Assembly: GCF_000276665.1 (NCBI RefSeq) | Contig: NW_004955436.1 | Location: 18,098,422 to 18,162,421 of the forward strand | DNA length: 64,000 nucleotides | Direction of reading: 5' to 3' | Source: Chinchilla lanigera | Taxonomy: Eukaryota > Chordata > Mammalia > Rodentia > Chinchillidae | Shown: in pieces, positions 1-12,660 of the stretch | Position numbering within the stretch: position 1 is the first letter of the stretch | Layout: each line of letters begins with the position of its first letter | The notes under the pieces: model-generated | What the model was told of the DNA's origin: nothing | The model's database searches: none | Seen by the model: only the letters and a program-made list of their open reading frames with translations | Position numbers and translations under genes: made by a program

Positions 1-1085
1 CCCCAGGCTGATTTCCACAGTGGTTGTACCAGTCTACATTCTCACCACGAGTGGAGAAATGTTCCTTTTCGCCCACAGCCCCACCAACATTTGTTAATGG
101 TTGAGTTTCTGATGATAGCCATTCTTTCTGGGGTGAGATGGGATCTCAGTGTTGTTTTAGTTTGCATTTTTTGAATGACCAATGATGTTGAACAGTTTTT
201 CATATATTTATTTGCCATTTGTATTCATCTGAGAAGTTTGTATTCATCTCAGATGCCTATGTTTGGAATGGTCTTTGAATTTGGGGGCTCTGAATTTTTT
301 AACTATACATTCTAGATAGAAGTCCTTTAAGGTACAGTTAGCCAAAATTTTTTCCCAGTTCATGGGTTTTCTTTTCACTCTGTTTGTGATTTCTTTTGAT
401 GAGCAAAAACTGTTTAATAATATGGGATCCCAGTTGTTGATTCTTTGAAGTATTTCTAGTGCACTTTGGCTTTTATTTATGAACTCTCTGACTAACCCTA
501 TGTCTTCAAAATTTCTACCTACTTTCCCTTCCAGTAGATTTAGCGTTTCTGCTTTGATATTTAGATGTCTGGTCCATTCTGACTTTAACTTAGGGCATGG
601 TGATAGACATGGCTCTACTTTTAGTCTTCAGCATGTGGAAAGCCAGTTTTTCCAGCACCGTTTATTAAAGAGGCCATCTTTCTTTCAGTGAACATATTTG
701 TCCTGTTTGTTAAAAAGAAGGTGGCTGAGTGTGTTTTTAGTTGTGTCTGCATTTTCTAATCTGTTCCGTTGATCCTCAGGTCTGTGTTTTTTTTTTTAAC
801 CAGTGCCATGCTGATTTTATCACAGTAGCTTTGTAGTATAATTTCAAGTTAGTGATTATGATGCCTCCTGCTTTGCATTTGTTGCCAGGATTGCTTTTGC
901 TATTCTAGGTCTCTTCTGGCTCCAATCAAATTTTAGGAATGTTTTCTCTAGATCTGTGATGTTTGCTAATGGTATATTCATAGGGATTGCATTAAATCTG
1001 TATAACAGTTTTGGGAATATGGCCATTTTCAGTGTTGGTTCCTCCTATCCACAAGCAAGGAATATCTTAAGGACATTTCTTTTTA
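1..1085 (-). repeat. L1 LINE fragment, antisense (ORF2 3' part)
   Basis: The + strand reads as the complement of the L1 ORF2 C-terminal region: the 'tttccagcacc' block near 647-658, the T-run with 'accagtgccatgctg' near 790-815, and 'ttgggaatatggccatttt' near 1011-1029 are standard landmarks of antisense L1. No open reading frame survives. The first bases already lie inside the element, so it continues off the left edge. Confidence 0.85.
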
Positions 1086-3853
1086 AACCTAAGCTCATTC
1101 AAGTTTTTTTCTTCTCTGGCAATTTCATTGCAAGTTATATTCTGTGGGCCAAATTCATAGCAGTCTTTCAACCTCTACAGAATACTTTGCAACTGTCGAT
1201 GCTGACTTTGAGCGAATCTTTTCATCTTTCATAATTCGGCTTTTCATGCTGAGAAAGCTGTGGGGGATAAGGAGGGAAATGAGGATGGACATGGGGACAT
1301 GGGGAATTGTATGAATGCATGATTTCTACTACACAATAGCATGTTTGCACATGCAGGGTGGGATTGACTTCAATAGTTTACCTATGTTAGTTTTTATATG
1401 ATTCAAAGTCTACCTGTGAAAAGGAAACCTTTGAGGTAGTTCTCTTTAAAATTTCTGATAATCATTTCAGTGTTAACAAATATTTAGATGTTTCCAAATT
1501 TGGTTAGGCTACTTGTTATACTTGAATACTGTACATAAGAAAATATACAATGTGAGCATTGCTGGATTTCCCAAAACTCACTGTTTTACCTGCATTATGC
1601 ATATAATGAAAAATGAATGCAATGAATATATAAAAATTTAATGTAGCCAATCAGTTTCATTTTTATTTTATTACAAACAATTTTATATAGGTTTTTAATT
1701 TATTATTATTTTGTTATTTTGGCAAAGGTCTGTCTTTATGGAAAGATAGTAAATATTTTTGAGAGAAACTTCTTATACAGACAATTTTTCTATTTCTAAG
1801 AATATTTGTTTTATAATCCCATGAACAGTCAAATGTCAGTAAAGTCACTATTTCACTGCATAAATACCTCACATGCTTTATGACTCTTTCAGTAGTTTCA
1901 GCAAAATCAGAATTTCGAGTCACTGACACTATATTTGTTAATAAAGCCTTCATATGCCACATTCAGTGTGCATGATTCAATCTATATTCAGAACTGAAGA
2001 ATAAATATGACTTTAGGGTATAAAAATAACCACTCCAGCTTTATAGCAATGAGAAGAAAATGTAAAAGAGTTTCCAAACCATCTAATGTAGAAAATTTGT
2101 TTCAAGTAAAATTACATATTTCAGCCTTTCAAAATGCTAAAGTCAATTGAACCTAAAAGTACCAGCCGCCTTGGATCATAAACTCAACTGTGGCATTTTA
2201 AAAATTTTTTTTAAATTAAAACTTAAAATACATTTGTATTACGGGTCCAACTGTGTACAATGTTTATATCAAGCATTTTATATAATTTTTGTTATTAACC
2301 TATGAAATGACTAGTGCAGGTATGGCTTTACAATATCTTTTTTTCAAAGTAAAGCCTTTTTAATCCAATTGAATATTTACACGGGTAAAATTAAAAAGTG
2401 ATCACTTTTCTGATCTGATATTCACTGCTCTGATTATTGCATCTAAGCTTAGATAGCATGAATGAAAATAAAAGCCTGGAGAAGCCATCCTATTGTCATT
2501 CTTTTGTTACTGTGATTTGGTTGTTTATAGCAGTTGGCTTGAAACAGATTTAGGAAATGAGATCATCGCTCAGGAGGTGGCGCTAAAGAGACATACAACA
2601 TAGTCAAATCCTGTTGCCAGAGAGGATTTACTATAAAGTTTAAGAGTAAGACTTTGGAGGTAAAGAAAGCCTAATTGCATTGTCTCTCATTTGGGGAGAG
2701 ATTATGTCACACTAAATGACTTTAGATATTTATTCAATCGCTGCTTTACACCGAATTTGAGCATAATGTTTATTTTCACTTGTGCACTTCATAATATTTT
2801 TAAATGGATACATCATCTTCTAATGCTGAAAATAAACCTGATGTTTATCCCGCATGAAGTGCCTTCCAGTTTTCTGAAAGAGGGAAAAAACTACATTATA
2901 TTGGGTGATTTATTAAACATGATATATGGAATTCGAATGAGATTCTTGGGAATTATTACTACTAAGAAATTATAATCTTGATTATCTTTTTTTAAAATCT
3001 TGATTATCTTTGAGACACACCAAAAACTTATCTATCAGTTTCTTATCCAGGGCAGGTGATCCACATGGAAACTTTCTTTTTTTTTCTTACTGTATTGCAC
3101 ATTCAGTATGAGAAACATGGGTACTGTGGCAATTAAGTGGACTTGGTAGAATAAGCAGATGCTAATTAGAACAGATTGAAGGATTTGACCACCTTGTCAA
3201 TTTAAGAGTTAAACTATGAAAAAAGCATTCACCTGTTTGTTAAACGGTGCATCGGTGGGTCCTGAGCACACTGAAAGTCAGCCTCCCAAGATGGAGTTGC
3301 ATTTCAAATGCAAGTTAAGAAGCATTTACTAAGAACCTACTCATGCATGTTCTCGAAGGTCACAACTCTACATGATTCAACGTTCTACAGGGTGAAACAT
3401 TTCTGGTATCCTGTATTTCACTTTCAATTTCCTTCCAAAAAATAAATCTCATTTAATTTGAATGCATCAACCCGTTTCACATTTTTATAAGCCTATTTCA
3501 AGCAAGTGGTTGCATGAAACTGTGTTGAAGTTGTTCCCTCTATATGAATAATATTTAAGTGACTATACATTTATTTTTTCACAACTGATATTAACAAATG
3601 ATAAACTCATAGAAACCACATTATTGTTCAACCAAAGTAAATTTGCTTATTAAGAAGTCATTTAATTTTGTTTGATTTTGCTCAACAAATTGAAATTCTG
3701 TTTGTTTTCATTACCTCTTTCTAACAGAAATGACCTCTAAGGTACCAGGTTTTGCTCTATACAGCAGTGTAAACCAAAGGGTGTGTATCAGTGAGTTCAA
3801 GGCACAAGTGTCTCTTGAGTGACTGCACAGAGATTTTGTCATTTAACAGGTTT
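1086..3853. other. AT-rich intergenic sequence, no gene recognised
   Basis: There are only short open frames with no recognisable protein. The 1090-1250 part looks different from the L1 before it and I could not assign it. The rest is A/T-rich unique-looking DNA without clear repeat boundaries. Confidence 0.6.
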
Positions 3854-3868
3854 AAATTGAAGTGTTTT

Positions 3869-3974
3869 GGAGGCCGGGGGTTTAGCTCAGCGGCACAGCG
3901 CCTGCCTGGAAAGCGCAAGGTCATGAGTTTGATTCCCGCTACAGGAAAAAAAAAAAAAACAGAAAAAAACAAAT
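3869..3974 (+). repeat. ID-type tRNA-derived SINE
   Basis: The body carries a pol III A box ('tttagctcagcgg') and a B box ('gagtttgattccc') followed by an A-rich tail. It is flanked by an exact 15-bp target-site duplication at 3854-3868 and 3975-3989, showing L1-style retrotransposition. It is a SINE, not a functional tRNA gene, because no cloverleaf is maintained and the tail is poly(A). Confidence 0.93.
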
Positions 3975-4065
3975 AAATTGAAGTGTTTTTCCCAATGAGA
4001 GGAAACTTCTAAGGAAGCCTAGCAAATTCTCAGTGTAGTTATCTGAGAATATATATATTATATCA

Positions 4066-4069
4066 TCTG

Positions 4070-4100
<31 letters not shown>

Positions 4101-4103
4101 TAT
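4066..4103. repeat. (TA)n(CA)n microsatellite
   Basis: A run of alternating TA passes directly into CA repeats ending at 'acacacacacatat'. Confidence 0.9.
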
Positions 4104-4324
4104 TTCCAGTCTCCACAAGTTTCACAACTGGATATGACTTATTTTGATCTACGCAGGTGGTCAAAGCTGTCAAGGAGGCAGACAAAAATTGCATCCCCCA
4201 CCTAGAAACTTCCATAATTTAAGGGTGTCCATTATACATTTTCTTTAAGTACATTTGGCAATAAACATGATAGACTAAAGAGTTGGAGACAGTGATTCTC
4301 CTTCGTCTTCCCCTTTCTTTTTCT

Positions 4325-5184
4325 TCCTCTTGACATTTTTACTGGTGTGTAATTCATATACCATGCCACTAACGCATCTGAGGTGCTCAGTGAAGTAGTT
4401 TTATATTATATCTACAGAGCTGTACAGCCATCACCACAGTCAATTTTAAGATATTTTACCATTCCCAAAAGAAACTCCACACCTTAGAACTTACCCCGTT
4501 TCTTCCCATTTCTCCTTTACTCTCTTGATCCTAGGCAACCACTAATCCATATTCTAGTTGAACATTTTACATTCCTTTAATAATTTTTTTAACACTCTTT
4601 GTATTACTTAGTGATCACTCTAGGGCTTACCATATACATCTTATGAGGCTCTACTTCAGATTTATATTAACATTTTCAGTGAGATATAAATCATTCATCT
4701 TATATAGCATTACTCCTGCCTCCTTGTTGCGTTGATATTATAGACATTACATTTATATGTTACAGTCCCAACCATACAATGCTATAGATTTTTTCTTTAT
4801 ATAACTTGTGTTTTTCAAAGAAGCTGGGAAAGAAATATTTATAGATTTTGCTATATTGAAGGTAGTATTTACTATTTCAGGTTTTACTTCGTTTGTTCTT
4901 GTGAGTGTTCTTTAGTTGTGCTTGTGATCTTGTGCTCTTGTGGGTTCTTCATTTGTTCCTTGGATTCTCCTGGTTCTTTTTCCTTAAGGAGGTTCTTCAT
5001 TTGTTCCTTGGATTCTCCTGGTTCCTTTTCCTTTCATCACACAGCTCAGCTTCACCCACAGCTTTTCCATTTCTTGGAAGGATGAGTCTGATAACAAAAA
5101 GATTCTTGCAGCTTTCCCTTATTCTGGAATGTATTTTGCCTTCATTTTTAAAAGATAGTTTAGTTAGTTATAAGACTTGTTTTA
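4325..5184. repeat. Old L1 (L1M-type) sequence with a 48-bp tandem duplication
   Basis: The stretch near 4330-4560 ('gctgtacagccatcaccac', 'ggcaaccactaatcc') is typical of old mammalian L1 3' sequence. Inside it, 4943-4990 is repeated nearly exactly as 4991-5033. The younger L1 at 5185 is inserted into this block. Confidence 0.6.
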
Positions 5185-5848
5185 ATCATATCACAGCAAT
5201 ATATATGCACCTATGTTCATAGCAGCACAATTTGTAATTGCGAAATTGTGGGAGCAACCAAAATGTCAGTCCATTGAGGACTGGATAAGAAAATTGTGGT
5301 ACTTTTATATAATGAAATATTACTCAGCTATAAAGAAAGATAAACTAGAGGTTTTTATAGGTAAATGGTCACAACTAGAGACCATACTCATAAGTGAAAT
5401 AAATCAGACATGCATGTGCAAGAACTGCATTGTTTCACTAGTGTAAAACCTGAAAGAGTTAATTTAAACTAGGAGGTATAATAGACATTGTGAAATGATA
5501 GGAAAACAGTCAAGGGTAAAGGGCAACCTGGATGTGGGAAAAGAGAAGGAAAAGAAGGATAAATTTTGTATGTATGTATATACAGGATAGTTAACATAGT
5601 TGTTCTACTGTCTTCTATTTCTTTGCTGAAAGAAACTGTCAATGAGTCCTTGACTGATCAATATTGCATGGCTGTATTTGTTTTGATGAGAAACCACTTT
5701 GAAGATATCAATATGTAATACAACAAGCAGTGTTAATTTCCTACCACTTTGTTTGTAACTCTGTATTGTCTGCTCTGTTCTTTTGCTATTTTGTAAAATG
5801 TTGTCTGTCTGTTAATGTTTTCCTCCTTTTATTTTTAAAATAAAAAAA
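5185..5848 (+). repeat. Truncated L1 3' end, younger insertion
   Basis: It contains the L1 ORF2 terminal region ('agcagcacaatttgt', 'tactcagctataaa', 'agtgaaataaatcaga') and a 3' UTR ending in 'aaaataaaaaaaag'. Near-matching flanks ('aagacttgtttta' about 5167-5180 and 'aagactcttgtttta' about 5847-5861) look like a target-site duplication. A related copy lies at 61257-62066. Confidence 0.8.
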
Positions 5849-6890
5849 AGACTCTTGTTTTATCCAGTATTGTGACTATGTCATTCCATTGGAGAAATCT
5901 ACTTTTATTGGTTCTAATGAGAAGTCAGTTATTAACCATAGTGGGTTCCATTATACTTGATCAATTATTTTTCTCTTGCTACTTTCAATATTTTATCTTT
6001 GTTTTGTCTTTGAATAGTTTTCTCTAAACATCTGGGTATAAATCTCTTTATGTTTTTCCTATTAAGAGTTCTTCAAATTTCTTCAATGTATCTTGAAATT
6101 TTTAATCAAATTTGGAAGGTTTTCAGCTGTTGAAAAATATTTTAGATGCACTTTACCATTCATCTTCTACTTTTGGGACTCCTATTTTGCATATATTGCT
6201 ATACTGAATTATGTCCCACAGTTTTCTGAGTCTCTATTCAATTTTCTTTTTTTCTCTTTAGTCTTCAGGTTGCAAAATCTCTATCAACCTATCTTCAATT
6301 TGATTGCCTTTCTGCCAGTTCAAATCTAGTATTGAGAGCTCTCTAGACAATTTCATTCCAATTATTGTACTTTTCAAGTCTAGAATTTCCATTGGGTTCT
6401 TCAAAAAGTAATTATTTCTTTATTGATATTGTATATTTGCTGAAATATTGTCATATCTTCTTTTACTTTTTTAACTATAATATCTTCTAGTTCTCAGAAT
6501 ATGTTTATAATAGTTATTTTAAAATCATACTTTGCTAAGTTTGTTACTGGATCCTTACAATGATACTTTCTGCTGTCTGCTTTCTCCTGCGTATGGGTTA
6601 CATTTTCCTGTTTCTTTTTTTCATGCCTCATAATTTTATATTGAAAGAGGTATATTTTACATAATGCATTTTAGGCACCCTGTATATTGACTGAACTCCC
6701 CTCCAAATTTCTTGCTCACTTGTGTTTGGTAAGTAGGTTGGACTATCACATTGATATCTATCTTCCCACAGTGTGCCTCTGACGCCACTCACAGGTGAAA
6801 CTCCAGGTATTTGCACAGTCACCCTAGGATGAAGTGGTTTTAGCAATACTCTTTTTGATCTTCTCTTATCTCTATCTCTTTATTAATCTG
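5849..6890 (-). repeat. Old L1-derived sequence, antisense
   Basis: T-rich sequence such as 'cccacagttttctgagtctc' (about 6212-6231) and 'tttccattgggttctt' resembles the complement of old L1M internal/3' sequence. It is continuous in character with the block left of the 5185 insertion. No open frame is meaningful. Confidence 0.55.
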
Positions 6891-8635
6891 TCTGCCCCTG
6901 TAAGTATCACATCCAGCTGTTCACCCACACTAATTGCTGCCCGATTGCTCCATTGCTTTTAATATTACCTTGGAGGCATTAATTACTTCACAGTATGATT
7001 CAATTAAATTCAGACCCCTTTGTAAGGATGGGCTTTGAGGCCAGTCTTTAAGCTTTGTTTTATCCTCAGGAGGGCTCTTCATTGTCTCTTTTTCTGGTTC
7101 TATCTGGCAAAGTTGTAACTGGTTTACAAACCAGTTTACTGTTCTTAATTTCTTGCCACCATAATTTTCAGTGTTTTCAAGGATGTTCTTCAGCTTAAAC
7201 ATCTGCACACTCTGTTCCAAATAAATGAATTCTATAGAGAGTGATTTGGAGATCTCTGCTTTTATTCAGTTGCCCTATCACCACAACCACCACCACCACC
7301 AGGTAAAACCTCTGCTCCTACTCTGAAGACAAGGACAAAAAGTTGCTTTTTCAGAGTGAGACCACTGTTTTACAAGTAGAGCACTGTGCAAGGGTGGTAG
7401 CCTTAGTCTCCTCAGCTTGCCTCTTTCAGTGTGGCATCTCTCCATCACAAGTGAACCAGAGTGAGGACTATTGGGTCCCTACTACTTACGGCACGCAACT
7501 CCTGGGGTGAAACTTCTGCCCAACTAGTAGGGGCTGAAGTAAGATAGCTCCAGATCACTCAGCTGCCTCTTCCTGGAATAATGTCTGGGTCTGAGAAGGA
7601 TGGAAATTGTCGTCAGGCTACTCCTGGGGAAAAAAATGTAGTGTTTGACTAGGAGCTGGGGGAAAAGGTATTCCTATGTTTTTGGCAGCACACACATGGA
7701 GAGAAGCTTCTATCATACTGATCTGGGGATATGAGTGATAGAGGAAGTGCATAGCATTTCAGATGCCACAGACTTGGCTGGTTTTAGTGAGATTTAGTGG
7801 ATAATCATGAATGTTTCTTCACTTGCTATAGACACTTTGGACAATTTCTAGAGCCATTAAATGGTTATGTGTTTTTACGACACTCACCAATTAGAGACGT
7901 TTCACTAGGATTAATGCCTTTGTGGCTTTTTATTCCACCATTCCAGAAGTTGTCTCCTCATTCTGGGCTACTGCTACTTCTGATGGTCCTATTTGATTTG
8001 GACTGCAAACTCCTTCCCACTGTTTTATTTATAGTGTCATAACATTTCTTCCATTTGCAACACAAATATATCAGACCAAGAAGCTTGCTAACATTTGTTT
8101 TCTCTCTAGGCTATTATAATCATGAAGTGTCATAATCCTGCAAGAAGTATCTTTACTCTGAACAAATCTTTTCATTAAAGGTAAATTCTATTTGTTTTAA
8201 TTTTTCCATGCCTGGTTCTGTCTCCCCTAGTGGTCTCTTTGATCTGATAGTATGATGTTGTTTCAACTACTATATATAGTATCCAACTTGTGCTAACTTC
8301 CAGATGCATTTACATACAAAAATTATTGTGCTTCCCAAGACAGAGTTATGTGCTACTTGTTTTCTTTAAATGTATCTTTATCTGTGTGTGCTATAGAGTT
8401 TTTCATAGGCCTTCTGAATTACAGAGGTTGTGAAAGCCAGTATTTGAGCACATTTGTGATTTCTGTATCTCTCTGCTGATACAGTTTGACACTGTAAAGT
8501 TTAGAATACACAGTGATTCCCACTATACATTAACAATTTCCTCTGTTATCAATATTCTCTGTTGGAATGGTGAATTCATTACCACTGATAGATCTATGTT
8601 GACAAATTAAAACCACCCAAAGTCCATAGTTTACA
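6891..8635. other. Unassigned intergenic sequence, probably old repeat mosaic
   Basis: I see no gene. The last part (8560-8635, 'cccaaagtccatagtttacatt') resembles an old L1 3' segment. 6900-8050 has several 80-100 codon open frames on both strands, but none resembles a protein I know and none has splice or promoter context. Confidence 0.4.
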
Positions 8636-10010
8636 TTAGGATTCATTTCTAGTATTGTATGCAGATGATATGATCCTTTACATAGAAGACCCAACAAACA
8701 CTACTGCTAAGCTCTTAGAAGTGGTGAATTCAGCAAAGTAGCAGATTGCAAAATCAGTACACAAAAATCAATAGCATTCTTGTACAACAATAATGAACCC
8801 ATCAAGAAAGATGTCAGAAAAAGAAGCACACTCACAGTAACTTCAAAAATTAAACATCTAAGAATTAACCTAAAGACCTCTATTGCAAAAATCACAGTTC
8901 TAATAAAAGAGATTGCAGAAGACATTAGAAAATGAAAGACTTCCCCTATACTTGGGATAGGTAGAACCAGCATTGTCAAAATGGTTATATTACCAAGACA
9001 ATACATAAATGTAACATAGTTCTAATCAAAATATTAATACAATTCTTCACAGAATTAAAAAAATTGAATTTAATGGAACCAGAAGAGATTCACAATAGCC
9101 AAAGCAATTCTAAGAGATAAGAGGCATCACAACTCCAGATTTCAAGAAATAGATTCCAGATAACAAAGCTACAGTGATAAGAGCAGCATGGTATGTGCAC
9201 AAAAACAGACGTACAGATCAATAGAACAGAACTGAGGAAGCATTGCCATGAACATTCAACTATCTGGTTTTTGACAAAGGACCCAAGCCTTGTTGGAGAA
9301 AAAGGTAGCCTCTTTAACAAATGGTGCCAGGAAATCTGGTTATCAATGTGCAGAAGAATGAATATACTGCCATTTCTCTCACCCTGTGCTACAATCAAAT
9401 CAAAATGGATTGAAGATTTAGATAGTAAAACAGAATCAGTGAATTTACTCAAAGATAAAATAGGTAAAACTCTTGAAGATATAGGTATAAGCAAGGGCTT
9501 TCTGAACAGAACTCCAATTGAACAAGAAATAATACCAAGAATCAATAAATGGGATTATATCAATTTAAAAAGCTGCTGTACAGCAAACATAATACAAACT
9601 GTATAAAGAGACAACCTACAGAATAGTAAAAAAAACTTTACCAGCTGTTTTCAGACAGAGGACTAGTATCTAGAATATATAAAGACCTCAAAAAAATCTA
9701 GACCCCTCAGAATATAAGAAGACCCAATCAAAAGTAGGCAATTAAAATGACTAGTTCTCAAATTAAGAAGTTCTAATGGCCATGTACTAAGAATACATGA
9801 AGAATGTTTAGCATTGTTGGCCATTAATGCAATTCAAAGCCACACTGTGTTTCCATCTTACTCCAGAAAGAATGGCCATCATTAAGAATTTGAAACCAAC
9901 AGATGTTAGTGAACTTGTAAGGGAAACAGAATGCTTCCACACTGTTAGTAGGAATGTAAACTAGGACAACCACTATGGAAATCAGTATAGAGATTCCTGA
10001 AGAAACTGAA
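8636..10010 (+). repeat. L1 LINE fragment with decayed ORF2 (reverse transcriptase to C-terminus)
   Basis: Reading + strand, the Tyr-Ala-Asp-Asp motif of the L1 reverse transcriptase appears at about 8657-8668, followed by stops and frameshifts. The open segment 9193-9606 matches the L1 ORF2 C-terminal region: a 'LFNKWCQEIWL' block, then 'IKSKWIEDLD', then 'INKWDYINLKSCCTA'. This is a dead LINE copy, not a host gene. It ends near the 'aaccactatggaaatcag' block around 9967. Confidence 0.9.
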
Positions 10011-10158
10011 TTTTGGACAAATTAATAATCATATTTATTCATACAAGGTAGCTTTACTGATCTGAAGATCCCTTGTACTCCATTTATTCATCCTCTTTCA
10101 AGTCTTGATTTTTATTTTTTCTCAGTTTTCCCTTTTTAGAATGTCACATATTTGGAAT

Positions 10159-10213
10159 AATAATATATATATATATTTATATATACATATATCTATCTCT
10201 CTATCTATCTATA
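10159..10213. repeat. (TA)n / (ATCT)n microsatellite
   Basis: TA repeats run into imperfect 'atctatct' tetranucleotides. Confidence 0.85.
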
Positions 10214-10304
10214 TTTCAGATAGCCTTGGCTTACTTTGTTTTATGTGCTTAAATTTTCTCCATGTCTTTTCATGGCCTGATAGCATATTTCTTCACAGTG
10301 CTGA

Positions 10305-10412
10305 GTGTCCCCTTGTTTGAGCTACCATGAGCTATCCCCTTATTTGAGCTACTATGGTTTATGGTATAGGGATAGTTTGAGCTATCCTCTTGTTTGAGCT
10401 ACTATGGTTTAT
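10305..10412. repeat. 50-bp tandem repeat, about two copies
   Basis: The segment starting 'gctatcccct' at 10331 recurs as 'gctatcctct' at 10381, with the shared core 'tttgagctactatggttta'. A partial related copy begins near 10305. Confidence 0.8.
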
Positions 10413-10719
10413 CCATTTCTCTGTTGAAAGACACTTTGATTGCTTCTATATTTTCACAATTACTAATAAGGCTGCCATATACATCTATGTGCAGGTTTTT
10501 GTGTGAACATGTGTGCTAGAACAACCCACTTCTAAGATATGAAAATTGATACCAAAGAGCAAAGAGACTAAAGAAAGAGAGGCAGACAAATCTAGGATTG
10601 TGCAGTGATATTTTATTGGGGGGACATACTAATGGAAACATGTTCCTTAGTGTTAGCTAGACCACTTGGACCCTCACAATTTGAGTTATATAGATGGCAC
10701 ATAAATGAATTAGGAGAAA

Positions 10720-11157
10720 ATAATTAGTTACTTTTTTTGTTGCTGAGAGAAAATACTCAACACCCAGTTAAAGGAGATGAGATCAGGTGCCTTCAGGGTG
10801 GTATAGCCATAGATATTTAAAGGATAAAATGTGTATTTGGCTCACAGTTTGTAGAGGTTTTAGTTCATAGTTGGTTGGCTCCAAGGCAAAGTGGCATGGC
10901 AGAAGGGCATTACAGAAAAGAAACAGTTCATGGCAGGCAGAAGACAGCAAGAGCAAGCAAGTGACAAACTACAAGTAACTAGCAACAAGCTTTATTCTGT
11001 CCCTTATACTGTATCCAGAACTCTTAATTCTAATGCCCTTAATCTTAGCATTGCATCAGGAATCAAACACACACTCTAGATCCAGCCATCTCTGAAAAAG
11101 TCCCACCTTTGAGTGAATGAGGCTTTGGGGAAACATCTAGACATAAGCTGTTACAGT
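10720..11157 (-). repeat. MaLR-like solo LTR, copy A
   Basis: This is a member of the six-copy LTR family described at 60068. It has 'agttact', then 'gctgagagaaaatactcaacaccca', 'ggctccaaggcaaagtggcatggc' and 'acatctagacataagctgttaca'. The end at 10720 is eroded and I see no clear target duplication. Confidence 0.75.
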
Positions 11158-11329
11158 GACTTCATTGTAGTTGGAATGTATCTGATTTATCTTAAGCAAA
11201 CACCAGAGACATGCTAAACCCTGGAGACAAGGTTTGATTGTAAAGCTCCACATATCAGTATAATGGTTTAGACTTTTTAAAGTTTGCTGGGAAACTAAAC
11301 AGAAAAGAAATGAATCAAAATGGCTACAG

Positions 11330-12660
11330 TCATGTCATGCTATATTCATTTAACACATTTTCAACTCTTTTGGATAAATACTAAGAATGGGAATTGCTAG
11401 ACCACAAAATAGGAATATATTAGTTTTCAAAGAAATTGCCAAACTGTCTTCTAAATTTTGAATTTCCACTATAAATAAATAAGAATTCTCATTGTTTCAA
11501 ACCTCCTTAGCATTGAAGCTGTCAATGATTTGGATTTCAGCTACTCTATGAAGTACACAGTGGTAGCTCATTGCTGTCTTAATTTGCAATTTCCCAGTGA
11601 TGTGTATATTTATGGTGAGTTATCTGTAAAACTTTTATATTTTTAATTGGATTGTTTGTTTTTCAATGTTGAATTTTAATAGTTTTTTTGTATATTTTGG
11701 CTATCTGAGTTGTATGAGTTCTTTGTACTATTTGGTGCATTTTAGATTATAGATCCAAGTTTGCAGCCTGTGTTTGCATTGTGTTGAAAGAACCTTTAAA
11801 GGCAGAGCAGAAAAATCTACCTTTTGATTCTTTTTTGCAGCCTAAGTTTTACCTTTTGAGTACATTAGTAAGTACAGGTTACCAATTATTTTTTCATAGA
11901 TTATGCCTTTGATGTTATATCTAAAAAGTCATCACCAACAAGCTTACTTAGATTTCTCCTACATAATATTCTAAAAGTTTCATAACTTTGTGCTGTACAT
12001 TTAGGTATATAATCCACCTTGAGTTAATTTTTCTCTACATTATAAAATTTGTGCCCAGATGATGATAACAGTGAGGATTATGATTTTTCATTGGGCTGTC
12101 CAGTTGCTCTACCACCATTTGTTGAAAAGTTTCCTTTGTTTCATTGCATTGCCTTTGTTCTTCTGTCAAAGATTAGTTGTCAATATTTATGTGGCTCCAC
12201 TTTTGTGATCTCTATTCTGTTCCACTGATCAGTTTTCCTGTAGGTCTATCCACATTGTATGATCTTGATTGCGGCAGCTTTCTAGTGTGATCTGAAGTCA
12301 AGAAGGGTCAGTCCTCCAATTTTCTGCTTTTCCATCAGTGATGTTTTAGCTGTTTTGGGCCTTTGGCATCTCTATGTAAACCTTATCAGTTTGTTGATAT
12401 GTACAATGTACCTTGCTGATCATTTGATTGACATTGCACTGAATGTGGGAAAAATTGAAACCTGGAATCTTCCCATTCATGGATATGGAACATCATCTAT
12501 ATTAATTTCATTCTTGAGTTTCATTTATTAGAGTTCTCTTCATAAAGCTCGTACATCTATTTTGTTAGTTTGTACCTAAGCATTTCGCTTGGGGGCCTAA
12601 CATAAGTGTTTTGATATTTTTAAATTTCAAATTCCACTTATAAATTGACTTTTCTAACAT
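11330..12660 (-). repeat. Old L1 fragment, antisense
   Basis: The + strand is the complement of old L1 sequence: 'ccatttgttgaaaag' (about 12115), 'tctattctgttccactgatc' (12211-12230) and 'tttttgtatattttggctat' are typical. It is heavily diverged with no coding potential. Confidence 0.8.

Noticed and set aside
956..1234. 92-codon hydrophobic frame as a membrane protein
   Set aside because: Its first half is antisense L1 sequence and the T-richness explains the hydrophobicity.
9193..9606. 137-codon open frame as a host gene
   Set aside because: Its translation is the C-terminal part of L1 ORF2 in a dead LINE.
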